Assembly (NCBI GenBank): GCA_004154925.1
Contig: QJNS01000094.1
Coordinates: 62,001 to 126,000 of the forward strand
Direction of reading: 5' to 3'
DNA: 64,000 nt
Origin: Monosporascus cannonballus
Taxonomy: Eukaryota > Ascomycota > Sordariomycetes > Xylariales
Part shown: piece after piece, positions 1 through 13,480 of the stretch
Numbering within the stretch: position 1 is the first letter of the stretch
Layout of the letters: each line of letters begins with the position of its first letter
Notes under the pieces: model-generated
What the model saw: the letters and a program-made list of their open reading frames with translations, nothing else
Databases searched by the model: none
What the model was told of the DNA's origin: nothing
Made by a program: the position numbers and the translations under genes

Positions 1-679
1 GCTTATATTATAGTACTATTTAATACAATCTCTCAAGATAATACGTATTTTAAAAAAACAGGTAATATTTAAAAAATTTTAAAAAAAATTTACGTTATTC
101 AACGTATTAAGTAATTAAGAAATAAACGTAGCCTAATATATCGCTTTTTATTTAAAGTTTAAAGCCAATGTTTTAATTAAAAACGTAATTAATATAATAG
201 TATACCGCTCGTACATTTAAGTTCGATAAATCTCGTAAAGTTAAACAGTGCATACTAATTAGTTCGTTTTTAAAACCCATGCACATTTTGTATAATCCGT
301 AACCTAGAATTGTTTTAGCTCGGCTCCAGCGTTACTTATCTTATTGTCGAATCTTATCGACGATCAATCTAACGTAGCTGTTTTACTTTAAATAATATAA
401 ATGTAGCCTTACTATATTTTATTAGTAATGCTTTAGTAGTTTACCACTTTTAAAAATCTACTATAAATAGTATTTTTTTTCTTCATAATATTATTATTAT
501 TTGATCAGTATTTTAATATTTCTATTTTTATAACTAGGATCTTATATCGGCTAGCTTTACCGAATATATCGCTATTATCGAACAGCTTAATCGTATTGTT
601 TTATTTTACTATTACCAGTAGACTAGGTTGTCGCCGACTGATATACCAAGGAACGCTAGCTACAGGGGGAGCGGTTTAA
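1..679. other. AT-rich RIP-degraded DNA left of the Copia element
   Basis: No open reading frame of note and no RNA gene seen. The first 600 bases are AT-rich with stops in all frames, like the transposon remains further right. From about 600 to 684 the composition rises to near normal; this stretch is the left flank of the Copia insertion and would have been continuous with 15434 onward before it. The identity of the older repeat, if it is one, is not readable. Confidence 0.6.
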
Positions 680-684
680 CTACT

Positions 685-847
685 TGTCAGATATAAGGGA
701 CATCAGTTGTATGTGTATTGATGACTAGTTGCAAGTGCTCTAGAACGCGCACTGCACTGTAAGGCAATCTAGTCCCGGAACATATATGTTCCGATCAGAA
801 GGAATCTTCCGTATATAGGGTGCTAAAGCATCCCTTACTAGCTGATA
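685..847 (-). repeat. 3' LTR of the Copia element
   Basis: Direct-repeat partner of 15271-15433; starts TGTCAG and ends CTGATA (CTGACA in the partner). It keeps near-normal composition, including a palindromic ACATATATGT core, and is far less mutated than the internal region. Because the element reads on the minus strand, this is the downstream LTR. Confidence 0.9.
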
Positions 848-1250
848 TACCCTTTTAACACCTTAAAGTATTTACGGTATTAATTATTATAACTTCTAAA
901 GCCACAGTTATCCATTTTACTTTTCCTTCGGCGATTAAATTTTCTTAATTAGCTAATTCCTTTTTTAAAATTTTTTGCAGGGCGTTCCTCCGTTAATCGA
1001 AGGCTTCCGTAATATCTATTAGTTTTAGTTATTTTTTGAAATATTTAAAAGATTTGCGTAATAAGGCTTTCGTTAAACCGTCGGCTAATATATCGCTCGT
1101 AAGCATATAATTTATTTTGATTAAATCCTTTTTTGCGGCTTATCGTAACCAATAATTATATATATTTATATGCCGTAATTTTGTTATTAATAAGGTAATA
1201 TCGGCGTTAATAAGCCATATAATTTATTAGTTATCGTACTATATATTTAA
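848..1250 (-). pseudogene. Copia RNase H C-terminal part and 3' end
   Basis: Minus-strand reading from 1250 downward gives a broken RNase H tail. Fragments such as NKLYGLLTP followed by a region matching the usual HVDIHNHWL-type end of fungal Copia RNase H are seen with stops in place of several residues. It continues the frame lost at 10875, so the nested Gypsy element split this domain. No intact frame remains. Confidence 0.6.
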
Positions 1251-1255
1251 CGGTC

Positions 1256-1300
1256 TGTCATAACCTAACGGGCCACGGTTTCCAGAAACGGTCTGCTACG
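1256..1300 (+). repeat. 5' LTR of G1, first part (split)
   Basis: 45 bases matching the start of the 3' LTR at 10444, including the shared block ACGGTTTCCAGAAACGGT. It ends with CTGCTACG (1293-1300), which reappears as CTGCCACG at 4208-4215 where the LTR resumes. This is the duplication created by the nested DNA transposon. Confidence 0.85.
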
Positions 1301-4207
1301 TTACCTCAGCTAGCTCAGGCCTCCCTAGCTCGTTTTCCCACTTTCTTCAAAGTCACTCAAGTACCGCTCCACAACGCTAAATATTAACCAATCAAATTCC
1401 AAATCCCTGTAACGAGCCAGCGAGGCCTAAGTTGTAATTACGTAAAAACGGCTTCGTTTAATACATTTGCTTTTTTAAAAAAACGAAAATCCGTAATAAC
1501 TTAATAATAAAACGTTTTTTTATAAATATATATATATATATATACCGTTATTTCTGCCATGGCTTATTATCAATACCATTCTAATCTTGATCAAAACCTA
1601 TTTGCCATTCTTAAACTCTAACGCGTATAATAGCTATAGCCCGAACCCGTTACATTATTATCCCCCCTTTCAAAATACGATAAATCCGAATTTTCCCAGT
1701 TCTACCGGGCCACGCCCTTAAAACAGAACATACGTACGCGTACTTTAAATTTCTAGTATTAATATAAAAAAATTAACATAACGTTTAAAAATTTCATCCG
1801 TAATTAAGTTCTTTGCAATAATTTAAGCCGAATTAATAGTTCGACCGTTCGAATCAACCGATTAATTAACGTATTAAAAAAAATAAATACGCGAACGGCT
1901 ATTAACATACGAAAATTGGCAAAAACTTTTAGTTCCTGCTAATTAAAATCTCGTTATATATAAATATTATAATATATTATACGGGGAGCTTATAATTTTC
2001 GCAAAAAGGCCTAGATTTCGCCGCCTGCCAGAAAAGGTATTATTCGAAATTAAAATAATTTATACCACTTTAGATAAAAGTTAACGCTTTATAAAAACGT
2101 TTATCCCAAACTAGTTCAAGTTCTTAAACCAGGTAATTATATATCCCAGAAAAAAGTAATAATTGTATAATATGAAACGAAAAACAAAACGGTTTCGTAA
2201 TAATAACGATCCAAATATTTTTATATATTCTTTTTTTATAATCCTCATTATAATAATTAAAATAATTTTCAAAATTAACGGCAATTATTTGCCCTATTTA
2301 TTGAACAGGTTTTTATTATTTTCGGGTTTATTACGGGATAATATCAATATATTAAGGGGGCTGGGTATTTGCGAAAATTATTATACGTTAAACAAAAATG
2401 TAATTCGGTTAATAAAAAAAACCTAAGGTAACCGCATTAATTCCTTTATAATAATACAGTTTTAATTAAAACAAATTGCGCTTTATAACTAGGTATAACA
2501 AAACGATATCGTATTTTGGTACGATAATTTTAATATTCAAATCCATATTCGTAATATAACGTTTCGACACGGTGCCGTTATACGGAATATCACTACCGCC
2601 CTTGCCCGTTATTACAGCCGTACCCCCAGTTTACCATGGTCCTAATCAGGTAATTGCGGATATCTATGGTCTTCGCCCTATTATTAACATAAACAATAAT
2701 TTTAATAATAAAACGTAAGCTATTAAGCTAAATTCGAAAAATATTACTTAATAGCTCGAATATATTAGTTATTAGAAAATTTAAATACCCCCAATTCGAA
2801 CGTTAACCTCTGGATATAAGGAAAACAACAATATCGATTTCGGAACGATTAATATTAAAACGCCGGACCTCCGCCTTATAGCTATATTTAATTAGGCCGC
2901 CGATTTGACAAAAGCTGCCACACTTCGTAATTTTTTTCTTTATAATATCACTAACAATTACTATATATGCAAACTAATATATATGGGCAGGGAAAATAAA
3001 AAGTAAATTGCGGATATTGGGATATTTAAGCCGGAAATTTTTTCATTCCGATAATAAATGTACTTCGTCGATAATAATTAAACCATATTATCGTTCGAAA
3101 ATAAAATTTAATATGGCAATTTGAAACTAATCGTTTAATACCTATTTAAAACCAAAAATAATATAGTTATGCCGTCCGACAACTATACGATTAAACATCT
3201 TTAAATTAAGCTTTTTCGTATCCGCGGATATTAGGATAAAAATAAAATATGGAACTGCTAATATAAAAATTCGTTATTTTTTTATTAACTTAATTAAAAA
3301 TATAACCTAGATAATAATTAAGTTAGTAATTAAAAAAAATTAGATAATTAAGAATTTTCCAAAGCTTATCTTAATAATGAAAAACATATTAAGTTTTCCG
3401 AAAACCAGATTATATACCGTATTAACTTATTTTTTCCGTAAAATATAGCCCTGTCTATTAAGCATAACGCCTAATATAAGGCGAACAAACCGACGGCGCA
3501 GGGTTTCCGTAAGGTTATCGACTATATATATAATATTGGCATATAGGTTAATTATATTTATATCGGCCAAAAACCGGTAAAAGTATCGGATAAAAATAAA
3601 CGCTTTATTTTAAAAGGTTAAATGTTTAAAAGTTTAAGGTATTTACTTTAAACCTTTAAATATATTACTTATATTTGGTTAATTAAAAAAATATATTTCG
3701 GAATTTGTTACGGGCGATTTTAAAACTTACATATTATTATTTTGACTTATAACGTTATAGTGTTATCGTACTGGCCCAAAAAGGGGTAAAAAGTTATAAT
3801 ATGCATTAATCGGGATTTTGGGCCATTTTTTTACTATAATAATTTTTATTTCGTAATAATTAAAATTATTATTATATTAAGAAATAAACATTTTAATTTT
3901 ACGTTAAATTAAATAAGTTGAAATACTAAGAGCTTTATAACTAATATATATTATTAAAGTTAATAATAATAATTTTTGCGCATTTATATAGAAACGTATT
4001 AAACGGAACAAAAAAATTATAATTTGTTATTAGGCTCTATTTTGGAGGTTTTATTGTTTTTGTAGGTATTATTCTTAAAGGAATTTAGCTAATACATTGG
4101 ACCCCTGACAGATATTTCTTGATCAAAAGCTATAGCTGTAGCTACGGCTGCTGCGCCGCAGGCGCAGCCACAACCTCCAAAATGGGGTCCTGATCAAGAT
4201 GAGGTAA
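1301..4207. mobile_element. Inverted-repeat DNA transposon with 8-bp target duplication, nested in the Gypsy LTR
   Basis: Starts TTACCTCA and ends TGAGGTAA. The terminal inverted repeats extend imperfectly to about 24 bp (CTCAGCTAGCTCAGG at the left, the complement of CCTGATCAAGATGAGG at the right). The 8-bp duplication CTGCYACG lies on each side and the uninterrupted site is visible in the 3' LTR. An 8-bp duplication fits the hAT superfamily among others. The interior is strongly RIP-mutated. An 87-codon frame at 2163-2426 contains a stretch LLRDNINILRGLGIC, faintly like piggyBac-type transposases, but those duplicate TTAA, so I do not assign a superfamily. The last 180 bases are a palindrome (GGCTCTATTTTGGAGGTT at 4033-4050 against 4172-4190). 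Confidence 0.8.
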
Positions 4208-4561
4208 CTGCCACGACCCAACCACAGGTGCGCGGTGGGGCAGGTCACGTGATGGATTACCAACTCACTGGTGGTAAGCTAGTAAGCTGGATCACCAACT
4301 TATTGGTAATAAGCCAATAAGCCGGATTACTAACTTATTAGTAATAAGCTAATAAATAAAAATAAAATATATATATATGTTTATTATTTTTATAATTTAG
4401 ACAATTTTAGTTTATAATAATAATTTATTACTTAAGGTATTTTTGGTAATACGAAATATAATATGTTATTATATTTATTATTTAGATTTTTATAATATTT
4501 CTATTAATATAAACTCGTACGACTAAGGTTTAATAATTGGTTAAACCCTTTAGCCGTTATA
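4208..4561 (+). repeat. 5' LTR of G1, second part
   Basis: Resumes the LTR interrupted at 1300 and ends AGCCGTTATA at 4561. It contains three units of a roughly 36-bp minisatellite (GGATYACCAACTTAYTRGTA-type units, 4253-4355), then an R-U5 part shared with every other Gypsy LTR in the window. The 3' LTR has four units, which accounts for the length difference (391 against 426 bp). Confidence 0.85.
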
Positions 4562-7500
4562 CGTTATAAATTTTTGTTTAATAATACCGTTAAATTCTGA
4601 ATAATATTTATTACTGTTAAAATGTTAACCAGCGCTTATGAAACTCTTATTTAGCAATTTTAAATTCGAATTCGAAAATTAGAAAAAGAAATTCGACAAA
4701 TTAAGATTATGTTATCTGCCCAAACCTTTTTCGCCCGTATAAAGCCTAGGAAATCGGAGCCTTATAATAAAAAGGATAACTTTTAAACCTTTTTAATTCA
4801 GGTACGAATTTACTTTCGTTTCTTAAATTTTAATAACCCGGCGGATCAGATTTTGATAATAAGATTATATTTAACGGAAAACATTATTAATTAATTTAAA
4901 TATGTTATAAGAAATTTCCTGAAAATAAGAAAATCGGACAAAAAGGATTTTATTAATAAAATTTTCTTATTTTATATTAATTTCGAAAATAAAATACGTA
5001 ATAATTTCGACAATCCGGATAAAAAATAATTTGCGGCCTAATAACTTTTATAATTCCGATAAAAAGAATTTACGTTTAAATATACCGTAATTTTTAACAG
5101 TTTTGCAATTAAAGCCGGATAGAAAAATAATAAAGCCGATATCTTTATTAATATATTTTATAAAAAGTTAAATAATAATATAAAAAATAAAAATATTTAA
5201 ATTAAATAATTAAATATTTTAAACCGGTATGTTATAAAGGTAATTAAAATTAATAATTGACAATTTGAAAAACGATAAAAAAAAGATAATACGTTTTACG
5301 TTCGGAATATAATAAGTTTAATAAGAGAAAAAAACGAAACGCACTTTTTATTTTTTATGGAACGGCGTTGGAACCTATGGAATTAGGCGTTACCCATAGA
5401 CAAAATTAAAGTTAAATTAAATGTTTTAATTATATTAAAATAGGTCATAAAGCTTATAAATATAAAAAATCTAAGAAATTACGATAGAATAACTAAATAT
5501 TTATATCGAAAAAATAATCCAGAAATATTTAAGAAAACGATATTAAACTTATTAATATAATTTAAGCTAAATATATATCATGTTTATAACAACAAGTTTA
5601 ATAAGAATTATTACGATAAAAAATTCGCCGAAAAATACGAAAAACCAGAAAATTAATTTAATAAATATTACGAATATAGCAAAAACTATTATAAAGATAA
5701 TTACGTAAATACCGATATTAAATAAAAAACGTTTATTCCGGAACTTTTTATCCATATGGCAAAATATACGCCATATATTGTCGACGACAAAAATATCCCG
5801 ATTACGAAAAATAGAAATAACATATTTACAAATAAATTACCCGTATATATTATGAAAAATTTAATTTTTTAAATCGTACCCGAAATAATAAAAACGATAG
5901 GTAATAATATCAATAATTTCGAACTATAGCCCCAAAAAATATCTAATAATTGGCTAAAGCAAAAACCTGGCCCGAAAAAAAATAATACTCGCAAAAAAAA
6001 ACCTTTTTTTAATATAGATAATATAATTATTAAATAGAAAAGGAATGAATTTAGCGTATAATAAAAAGATATTGCCAAAACGTTATTACGAATTTTTATT
6101 TTTAATTAGTATTTATTATAAATTCTTATAAAAAAGATTATTAAGAAAAAAATACTTTAATTTATAAAAAGATTTTTAAACGATAATTAAAATAACGTAT
6201 AATAAAATATAATTGCAAATATAAAAAAATAATTTATTGGATAAAAAAATTATAACAAAATCAAAAATAATTAATATAATTCGAAAAAACAATAGGCCGG
6301 CAATAAGGACAAATATAACAACTTAATACGTTAAACGAAAAAATATATATAAAGTTCGATAAATTCGAATAAGAATTAGAAAAAATGTTATTTATAAAAA
6401 AACTATAAAATAATAAAACTTAAAAAAATTAAAAGAAATTTTCAAAAAGAGCTTTAAACGTAAAAATAAAAAACGTTAATAACTTTATCACTTCAGAAAT
6501 ACGAATCGGAACGTATTAATATATCGTAATAATAAATTGCGGAATTCTGAGCGGGAATTATATTATATTAAATATAATCAATAAATTTAAATTACAATAA
6601 AAATATAAGTTAAAACCTTATATAACGACAAATATCGTACGTTAAGAATTTACTTACGATAACAGAAAAATTATACGCAAAATTAATTATTTCGATATCG
6701 TTTTATTTGAAAATTACGATATGATCTTAAGATTACTATGCATACGCCAGTACGGAATTTTGATTAATAACGAAATTAGTTAAGTAATATTTGTCTTATA
6801 TTTTATTAATAAATAAAAGAAAAACAATTAAGATCTTAATGTTCGATTAATAATAACGACGAATGCAGATATAAAAATACGACAAAAATTTTATTATTTA
6901 AAAGGACAAACTATAAGGAAAAAAACAGATATTAAAAAAATAACGTATCGTTATTACTATTAAAACGAAATTAAGGTAATTAAATAACGATTAAAAATAA
7001 GAAAAATAATAACCTTAAAAATTAAAAGATTTAATTAATATGTTATTATAATATTACAAATACGAATAACTTTTTAAGAAAAAACTTTATACGAAATTAT
7101 TAAAATGTAACGAATAAAATTATAAAATATTTTTTTAAAAAAATCTTTAATAAAGTTTTACTTTATTTATAACCTTAACGGAAACGAATTACGTACTTTT
7201 AAAAAATACCTGGAAAATCGGTTATAAAAAATAAATTTAACTTTCGAAATTACCGGCAAAATATCCGATATTTTTTATACCGAAAAAAAACGAAAAATTA
7301 CGATTTGTAATTAATTATCAGCAACTTAATAATATTATTATTCTTAATTACAAAAATAAAGGACCGATTTTACGAAACTAAATAATTTATAATATTTAAT
7401 TTTAAAAATAGATATAATCTTATTAAGATCAAAAAAATACGAATAAAAAACGACTTTTAGAACGAAATACGAATTATTTAAATATTTAATTATATTAATA

Positions 7501-9800
7501 AGATTTACGAAGGTATTAATAACTTTTTAACGAATAGTAAATTATGTATTACAAAAGTATTTCGATATTTTTATCGTTTATTATCTTAATAATATTTTTA
7601 TTTTTTCGGAAACGGAAAAAATCTATATAAGATACGTTTATAAAGTTTTTTAAGTTTTATAAAACGTAAAGTTATTTGTTAACGCAAAGAAAAATTAATT
7701 TTATATATAGAAAATAAAATATTTGGGACATATTATTACCCTAGAACATATTAGGATAAATTCCAAAAAAATCGCTATAATCACAGAATAACCAACGTCA
7801 ACAATAATTAAGGAAATATAAATATTGCTTGGATTCGCCAATTACTATAGGAAATTTATTCGAAACTTTAATAAGATAATTATATCTATAATAAATCTTA
7901 CGAAAAAAAAGAATTTAAATAAATATTTGCAACGGAAAAGGTATTTTAGAATATTAAGAATACGATTACCAACGAGTTAATATTAATTATATACGATTTA
8001 AACCGCCCCGTTAAGCTAAAAATCGATATTTCAGATTACGCGTTAAACGTAATAATCGGATAATAAAATAATTAAGGCAAATTGTACCTTATTATATTTT
8101 TTTCGTATAAATTAAAAAGAACCGAACTTAATTACGGTATTTTAAATAAGGAATTTATAGCTATTATTATGGTATTCTGGAAATTTAGGCATTTCCTAAA
8201 AGAACGTTTGTACCAGGTTAAAGTTTATACGGATTATCAAAATCTTACCCGATTTATTACGATCAGGGAATTTACAGAACGATAATTAAAATATGCGGAA
8301 AAATTGGCGAACTACGATTTCGTTATTATCTATAAGAAAGGCTTAGAAAATAACAAAATAAATACCTTAAGCAAGTAATCAAACTTTAAAAAGAAATTAG
8401 TTAAAATTAATTATATGATTATCGATATTATTATAAAAAGATGTTTACGCCTGCGACAAATTACAACGGTTTGGGCAGCACTTTTCGATATGTATTAAAA
8501 GATTTAATAATACAATAGCGGTTTCTAAAAGAAACTAGAAAACAAATAAAATATAGATTTTAAAAGAATACCAAAGGGATTTCATATAAAAAATATACGA
8601 ATATCAGTTATATAAATATCTAGAGATTTATAAGATCATAAAGTAACTTTAACGTACATGTTCTTTTTTTAAAATAAAATTAACGGTACAGAAAATTATA
8701 TGGCAATACGAGATTTGCGCCAAAGCACAGGCTCGACGATACAAGCTATACGGAAAACTATAGCTATTACCAGTCGCAAAACGATCATAATATTTAATTA
8801 TATTCGATTTTATTACTAAATTTTCTATGTTAAAAAATTTAGTTACCGAAATATATTACGATAACATTTTCGTAATCGTCGACCGATTTACGAAATTTTC
8901 TTATTTTTTACCATATTATAAAAATATAAACGTCGAACAAATAATATATATTTGTTTCAAAAATATTTTTAGCATATAAGAATTACTAATAAAATTTATT
9001 TCCGACAAAAAGTCGATATTTTTATTTAAATTTTAGCAAGGCTTAATAATACAGATCGGCCTAAATCATAAATTATTTAACGTATTTGAATCTTAAACCG
9101 ACAAATAAATAAAACGAATAAATCAAACCTTAAAAGCTTATTTACGATATTACATTAATTATAAACAAAATAATTGGGTTAAAAAATTGCTAATTGCATA
9201 ATTAATTTATAATACCAGTTATTATAAAAACATTAAAATAATATTTGCAAACGCAAATTTTGGTTTTATTTTAACATTTTATAAAAAATTACGCGACGAT
9301 AATTTAATTAACGTTAAAATAATATTTATGTCAAAATAATTACGATAATTAAATTAAAAAATAAAATTAAAATTAAAATTCGTACGGAATTAATTAAGCA
9401 AATATTATAATTAAAAAAGTTAAAAAAATTAACTTTTAAAAATGGAGAAATAGTTTTCCTTATTACAAAAAATATTTAAACAAAACAACTTAATAAAACA
9501 CTCGATTTTAAATATATCGACCTATATAAAATCACTAAGAAAATCTTAAAAAATAATTATTAATTGGAATTTTTACCAAAGGTTAAATTCCATTTAAGTT
9601 TTTACGTTTTTTTATTCGAATTAGTAACAGATATAATTAAAGTATATATAGTACAAAACGATATAAAAATAAAAGATAAATAAGCATATAAAATGGAAAA
9701 ATTTTCGACATACAAAAACAAAACGGATTTACCTAGTACTTAATTAAATGGAAAAAATATCCAAACTCCGAAAACATTTAAAAACCTGCTAAAAACCTTA
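4562..9800 (+). pseudogene. Gypsy G1 gag-pol remains
   Basis: No intact frame, but family landmarks can be read by switching frames. Reverse transcriptase starts around 7190-7360. The catalytic YLDD box is present as YLNN within VYYLNNIFIFS (7561-7608), so both aspartates are lost. RNase H survives as a 67-codon open stretch (8082-8285) with ELNYGILNKEFIAII and KVYTDYQNL. The integrase core reads YDNIFVIVDRFTKFSYFL near 8851-8910. A chromodomain tail reads LIKWKKYPNSENI near 9740-9780, followed by a stop where tryptophan is expected. Tryptophan-to-stop and aspartate-to-asparagine changes are what G-to-A (RIP) mutation produces. Confidence 0.85.
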
Positions 9801-10443
9801 TTGGCGCTCAGCGCCTGTTAAAAAATTTTTCATTAACAGTAACGGAACCACCCGAAATAATAACATCCTAATCCATAAAATCCAAAGAAAAAAATTCTTA
9901 GTTTATCGTATTCTAATTAATAACGTCTACCTTTTTTAAGGCCTAAACCTCGATTATAAATTTTAATTCCAATTGCGTAAAGTCGTTAAAATTATTTAAA
10001 GATTAAAAAGTGCGATTAACGAATTTCGTACCTTAGGATTAATAATATTGGCGTTAACGACGTATGCAAAAAAAACGCGTAAAAGTTTCGGATAAATTTT
10101 TTCGGCGGCTAGCTTTTCTTTTTTTAATTTTTTTAATTTTGCAATATAACGATTAATTATAGAAAGAAAAATTCCTATCCCGTTTTACGAATAACCTTTA
10201 CGAACACATTTTTATAACGAAAAACCTCGTTCATTATTTGGCAACTAAGTTGCCGAGTAGAATAAAAAAAAAAAGGTATCGCATCGAAACTTTCAAGTTT
10301 AATTAAATTAACCAGAGTAAGTCGCTATTCGGATTTGCGGGAACGACGTTTAGCGACACCGGAAAACATATTGAACAAATACAAAAAGCTTACTAAATGA
10401 AAAGAAAATCTTAAAGGCAAAATTTGTTAAAAAAAGGAGATCG

Positions 10444-10869
10444 TGTTATAACTTAACGGGCTACGGTTTCCAGAAACGGTTTACCACGACCCAATTATAG
10501 GTGCGCGGTAAGGCAGATTACGTAATAAATTACTAACTTATTAGTAATAAATTAGTAAGCTGGATCATTAACTTACTGATAGTAAGCCAGTAAGCTGGAT
10601 CACCAACTTACTAGTAATAAGCTAGTAAGCCGGATTACCTACTTACTAGTAGTAAGCCAATAAATAAAAATAGAATATATATATATGCTTATTATTTCCA
10701 TAATTTAAATAATTTCAGGTTACAATAATAATTCGTTACTTAAGACACCCTTAGTATTACGAAAGATAATACGTTATTATATCCATTACTTAGATTCCCA
10801 CGATACTTCTGCTAATATAAACCTGTACAACTAAGGTTTAATAATTGGTTAAATCCCCTAGCCGTCACA
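10444..10869 (+). repeat. 3' LTR of Gypsy G1
   Basis: Starts TGTTATAACTTAACGGG and ends AGCCGTCACA, then CGGTC. It holds four units of the 36-bp U3 minisatellite (about 10526-10665). It is uninterrupted, so it serves as the reference for the empty site of the DNA transposon in the 5' LTR. Confidence 0.9.
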
Positions 10870-10874
10870 CGGTC

Positions 10875-13480
10875 CTATATCTAAAGTAACTCCTAATTTT
10901 TTAATTAATCGAAAACTAAATAAGGCTTTTTTCACAGCCTATACGAAAAACAATAATTCCGCTTTTGTTATAAAAGTAATTATTATGTTTTGCTTATTCG
11001 CCCACTATTCTATTATTCCTTCGAATAATTTTATAACGTAAGCTTAAGAACTTTTTCGATCGGTTATATTATTCGCGAAAAAGGCGTTATTCTAAATATC
11101 CAATAAATCCTTACCTCCGAACTGCAACGCCAGCATTTTGATTCCGATTAAGTATAATATAATTCGGTCGATAACTTTATAATATACGTTACTAAGGTTC
11201 AGGTTAAATCGGGCCAATCGGAATACCGCAAAAAATATATCGGGTCACGTATTAACTGTTACGAAAAAAAATGAAATCGATCTTTTTCTGATATTTGTTA
11301 ACAAAGCTTAAATAGGCCAGATCAGGATTCGGTAATAGCTTAATGTTAATTATGGATATTTTTAAAACGTTATTTAAACTTTTTTTAAATATTAAGTTAA
11401 CCAATTTATTTATAAAGTCGGATTAAAATAACTAAATTTTCATATTAAGTTTATCTTTAATTATTTCGATACCGAAAAACCATTATACATCTTTACCCCT
11501 TATTAAGGTATACCGTTTTTGTATTTATTAAATTAACTAATCGACGAAGTTTTGATTTTTTTTCGCAATATGCTATAATAATATCATTTATAAAAAAACG
11601 ATAAGCACCCTCTAACGAATAAAATAATAAAGTTCGTAAAAAACGGGATTAAGTCCTAATTTTTAAGTATCTTAATAAAGTTTTTTTGCTATAACAAAGA
11701 TAACTCCCTTAGTTCATATAATACCTTCCTAATTAGAAGAATTTTACGACGTTACGGATATCCTAAGGGCATTTTTATATAAATTTCGTAAAATAAATTA
11801 GAATTTATAAAGGCGTTTACAGCATTATATTACTTAAGCTTTAGATTAAACCTAGTCGTAATAACGATTAAAGTTCGAAATAACCTTTTAACGAAAGTAA
11901 TTACATATATATCGCTATAAGCGGGTTTAAATTATTAATTATTTCGTACGATAAAACAGGCTTTATACTTTTAGAATTAGCTATATTTATTAAACTTATA
12001 AACGTATACTTATATATATTTTAAAACCTGTTTCTTTTTAACAAAGAACTAATTAACGGCTTCCTAAAATCGTATCTTTTTATAGCTTTACAAATAAACC
12101 TTTTCGGCTTTACGAAATATTTTCCTTAACGGATATATACTTAATTTTTTATAACTTCGTAACGGTAACGGTAAATTACGCCTATATACCCGGTTCTATA
12201 ACTTAAATGCCTTTTTATATATTAAGATATTATTACTTTTCTGATTAAAATAACGCGTATTTCGGGCGGTTAATTTTCTTAAACTTCCGTAATTTACCAG
12301 CCGGTTATCGTACGTACTTATAAAAGGGGCTAAACGTTTTACATTAAATGCGGTTTTCTATACCCTGTATTCGTTTCGGATAATACTTTTTTAATACGGA
12401 ACATACAGAGAATCTACATTTACAACCCGTAAAATACCTTTATTTTTTACCGTTACTCTGGGTTAAACAGTATAAAAAAATCTAGGGCTATCTTTATTCT
12501 TTCCGTGAACATAATAATTATAATAATTATTAAAGTAAATATTAATAACAGTAATAATTTAAGAAACGAAAATAATTCGAATATAACGGTTATATAAGGA
12601 TAATTAATCCCTTATAAACAAATTTGTTTTCCTTATTCCATACGTATTTTACGTTAATATCTTTTTAAAATCATTTTTTCTATTTAGCCGATAATTAAAT
12701 TATTTTACTTAAGTTTTTATATTTCTATAGCAGTAATTATTATAACGTGAATTAAAGAGCCGTATATTTATAAGTAAGTTTATTAAGGCTTTCGATTAAA
12801 TATTATAACGCCGTTTTTATACGCTAAATAAATATAATAAATTTCGTATAAGCTTTGCTAAAAAAATACATATTTAAAAATACGATTATATAAATATATT
12901 ACCGCTTTAAAAATATATATAATTAAGAATGAAAATAATTTAACCTTACTTTATATCGTAATTGCTTTCTTTTTAATTATATTCCTTAAACGCTTTATAT
13001 TCCCGTTTTAAACTTAGGTATATAATATTAAAGGTTTAAATCTAATATTAAAAAAACGATTAAAACATATTTCGAAATTAATAATTTTTCAAGATTTCGT
13101 TATTATATTCGATTATTTATAGAAAAACCTTATTTTAATTTTTTAAGATTTTTTAAGAAATATCGAAATGTTATAAATAATATATTTTGTTTTCGGTTCT
13201 TAAAGTAAATATTCCAAATAAAATCTAAGTATCTGTCAGTAATAAATATAACGTATCTATGTTTTTCAGGGGCTTTTTTCAAAATTTTAAAATCAATAGC
13301 GATTTTTTGTTTTAATTAGAATATTCCCTTTTTTGGCTTACGGCGTATTAACCTTTCAATTTTTGCCTTATTAAATATTTAATATTTAACTATTATAGAA
13401 CTTTTTAAACGAATTTCTTTTATATAAAACTGTAATTAAACGATTATTTCGAAACCTGGTTAACTTAATCTTAAATACCA
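10875..13480 (-). pseudogene. Copia pol remains: integrase, reverse transcriptase, RNase H
   Basis: Read on the minus strand from high to low coordinates. The integrase has a zinc-finger/core-like stretch around 13190-13400 (IERLIRRKPKKGIF, then RYVIFITDRYLDFIW). The reverse transcriptase appears near 11690-11790 (EIYIKMPLGY, then LYELRELSLL where LYGLRQSPLLW is usual). RNase H follows at 10880-10960 (KKALFSFRLIKKLGVTLDIGP, cut by the Gypsy insertion). All are interrupted by stops and shifts. Confidence 0.8.

Larger units (their letters stand above)
1256..10869 (+). mobile_element. Ty3/Gypsy chromodomain retrotransposon (family G1), RIP-degraded, nested in Copia
   Basis: Starts TGTCATAACC at 1256 and ends AGCCGTCACA at 10869, with CGGTC flanking both ends (1251-1255 and 10870-10874). 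Its 5' LTR is split by a DNA transposon (1301-4207). After removing that insert the element is about 6.7 kb. Plus-strand landmarks are in Gypsy order: reverse transcriptase (7190-7610), RNase H (8082-8285), integrase core (8851-8910) and a chromodomain (9725-9790) before the 3' LTR. This order and the chromodomain mark a chromovirus-type Ty3 element. Stops and shifts occur throughout, so it is inactive. Confidence 0.9.

Noticed and set aside
2163..2426. 87-codon ORF as a piggyBac-type transposase
   Set aside because: The similarity is weak and the 8-bp duplication conflicts with the TTAA target of piggyBac.
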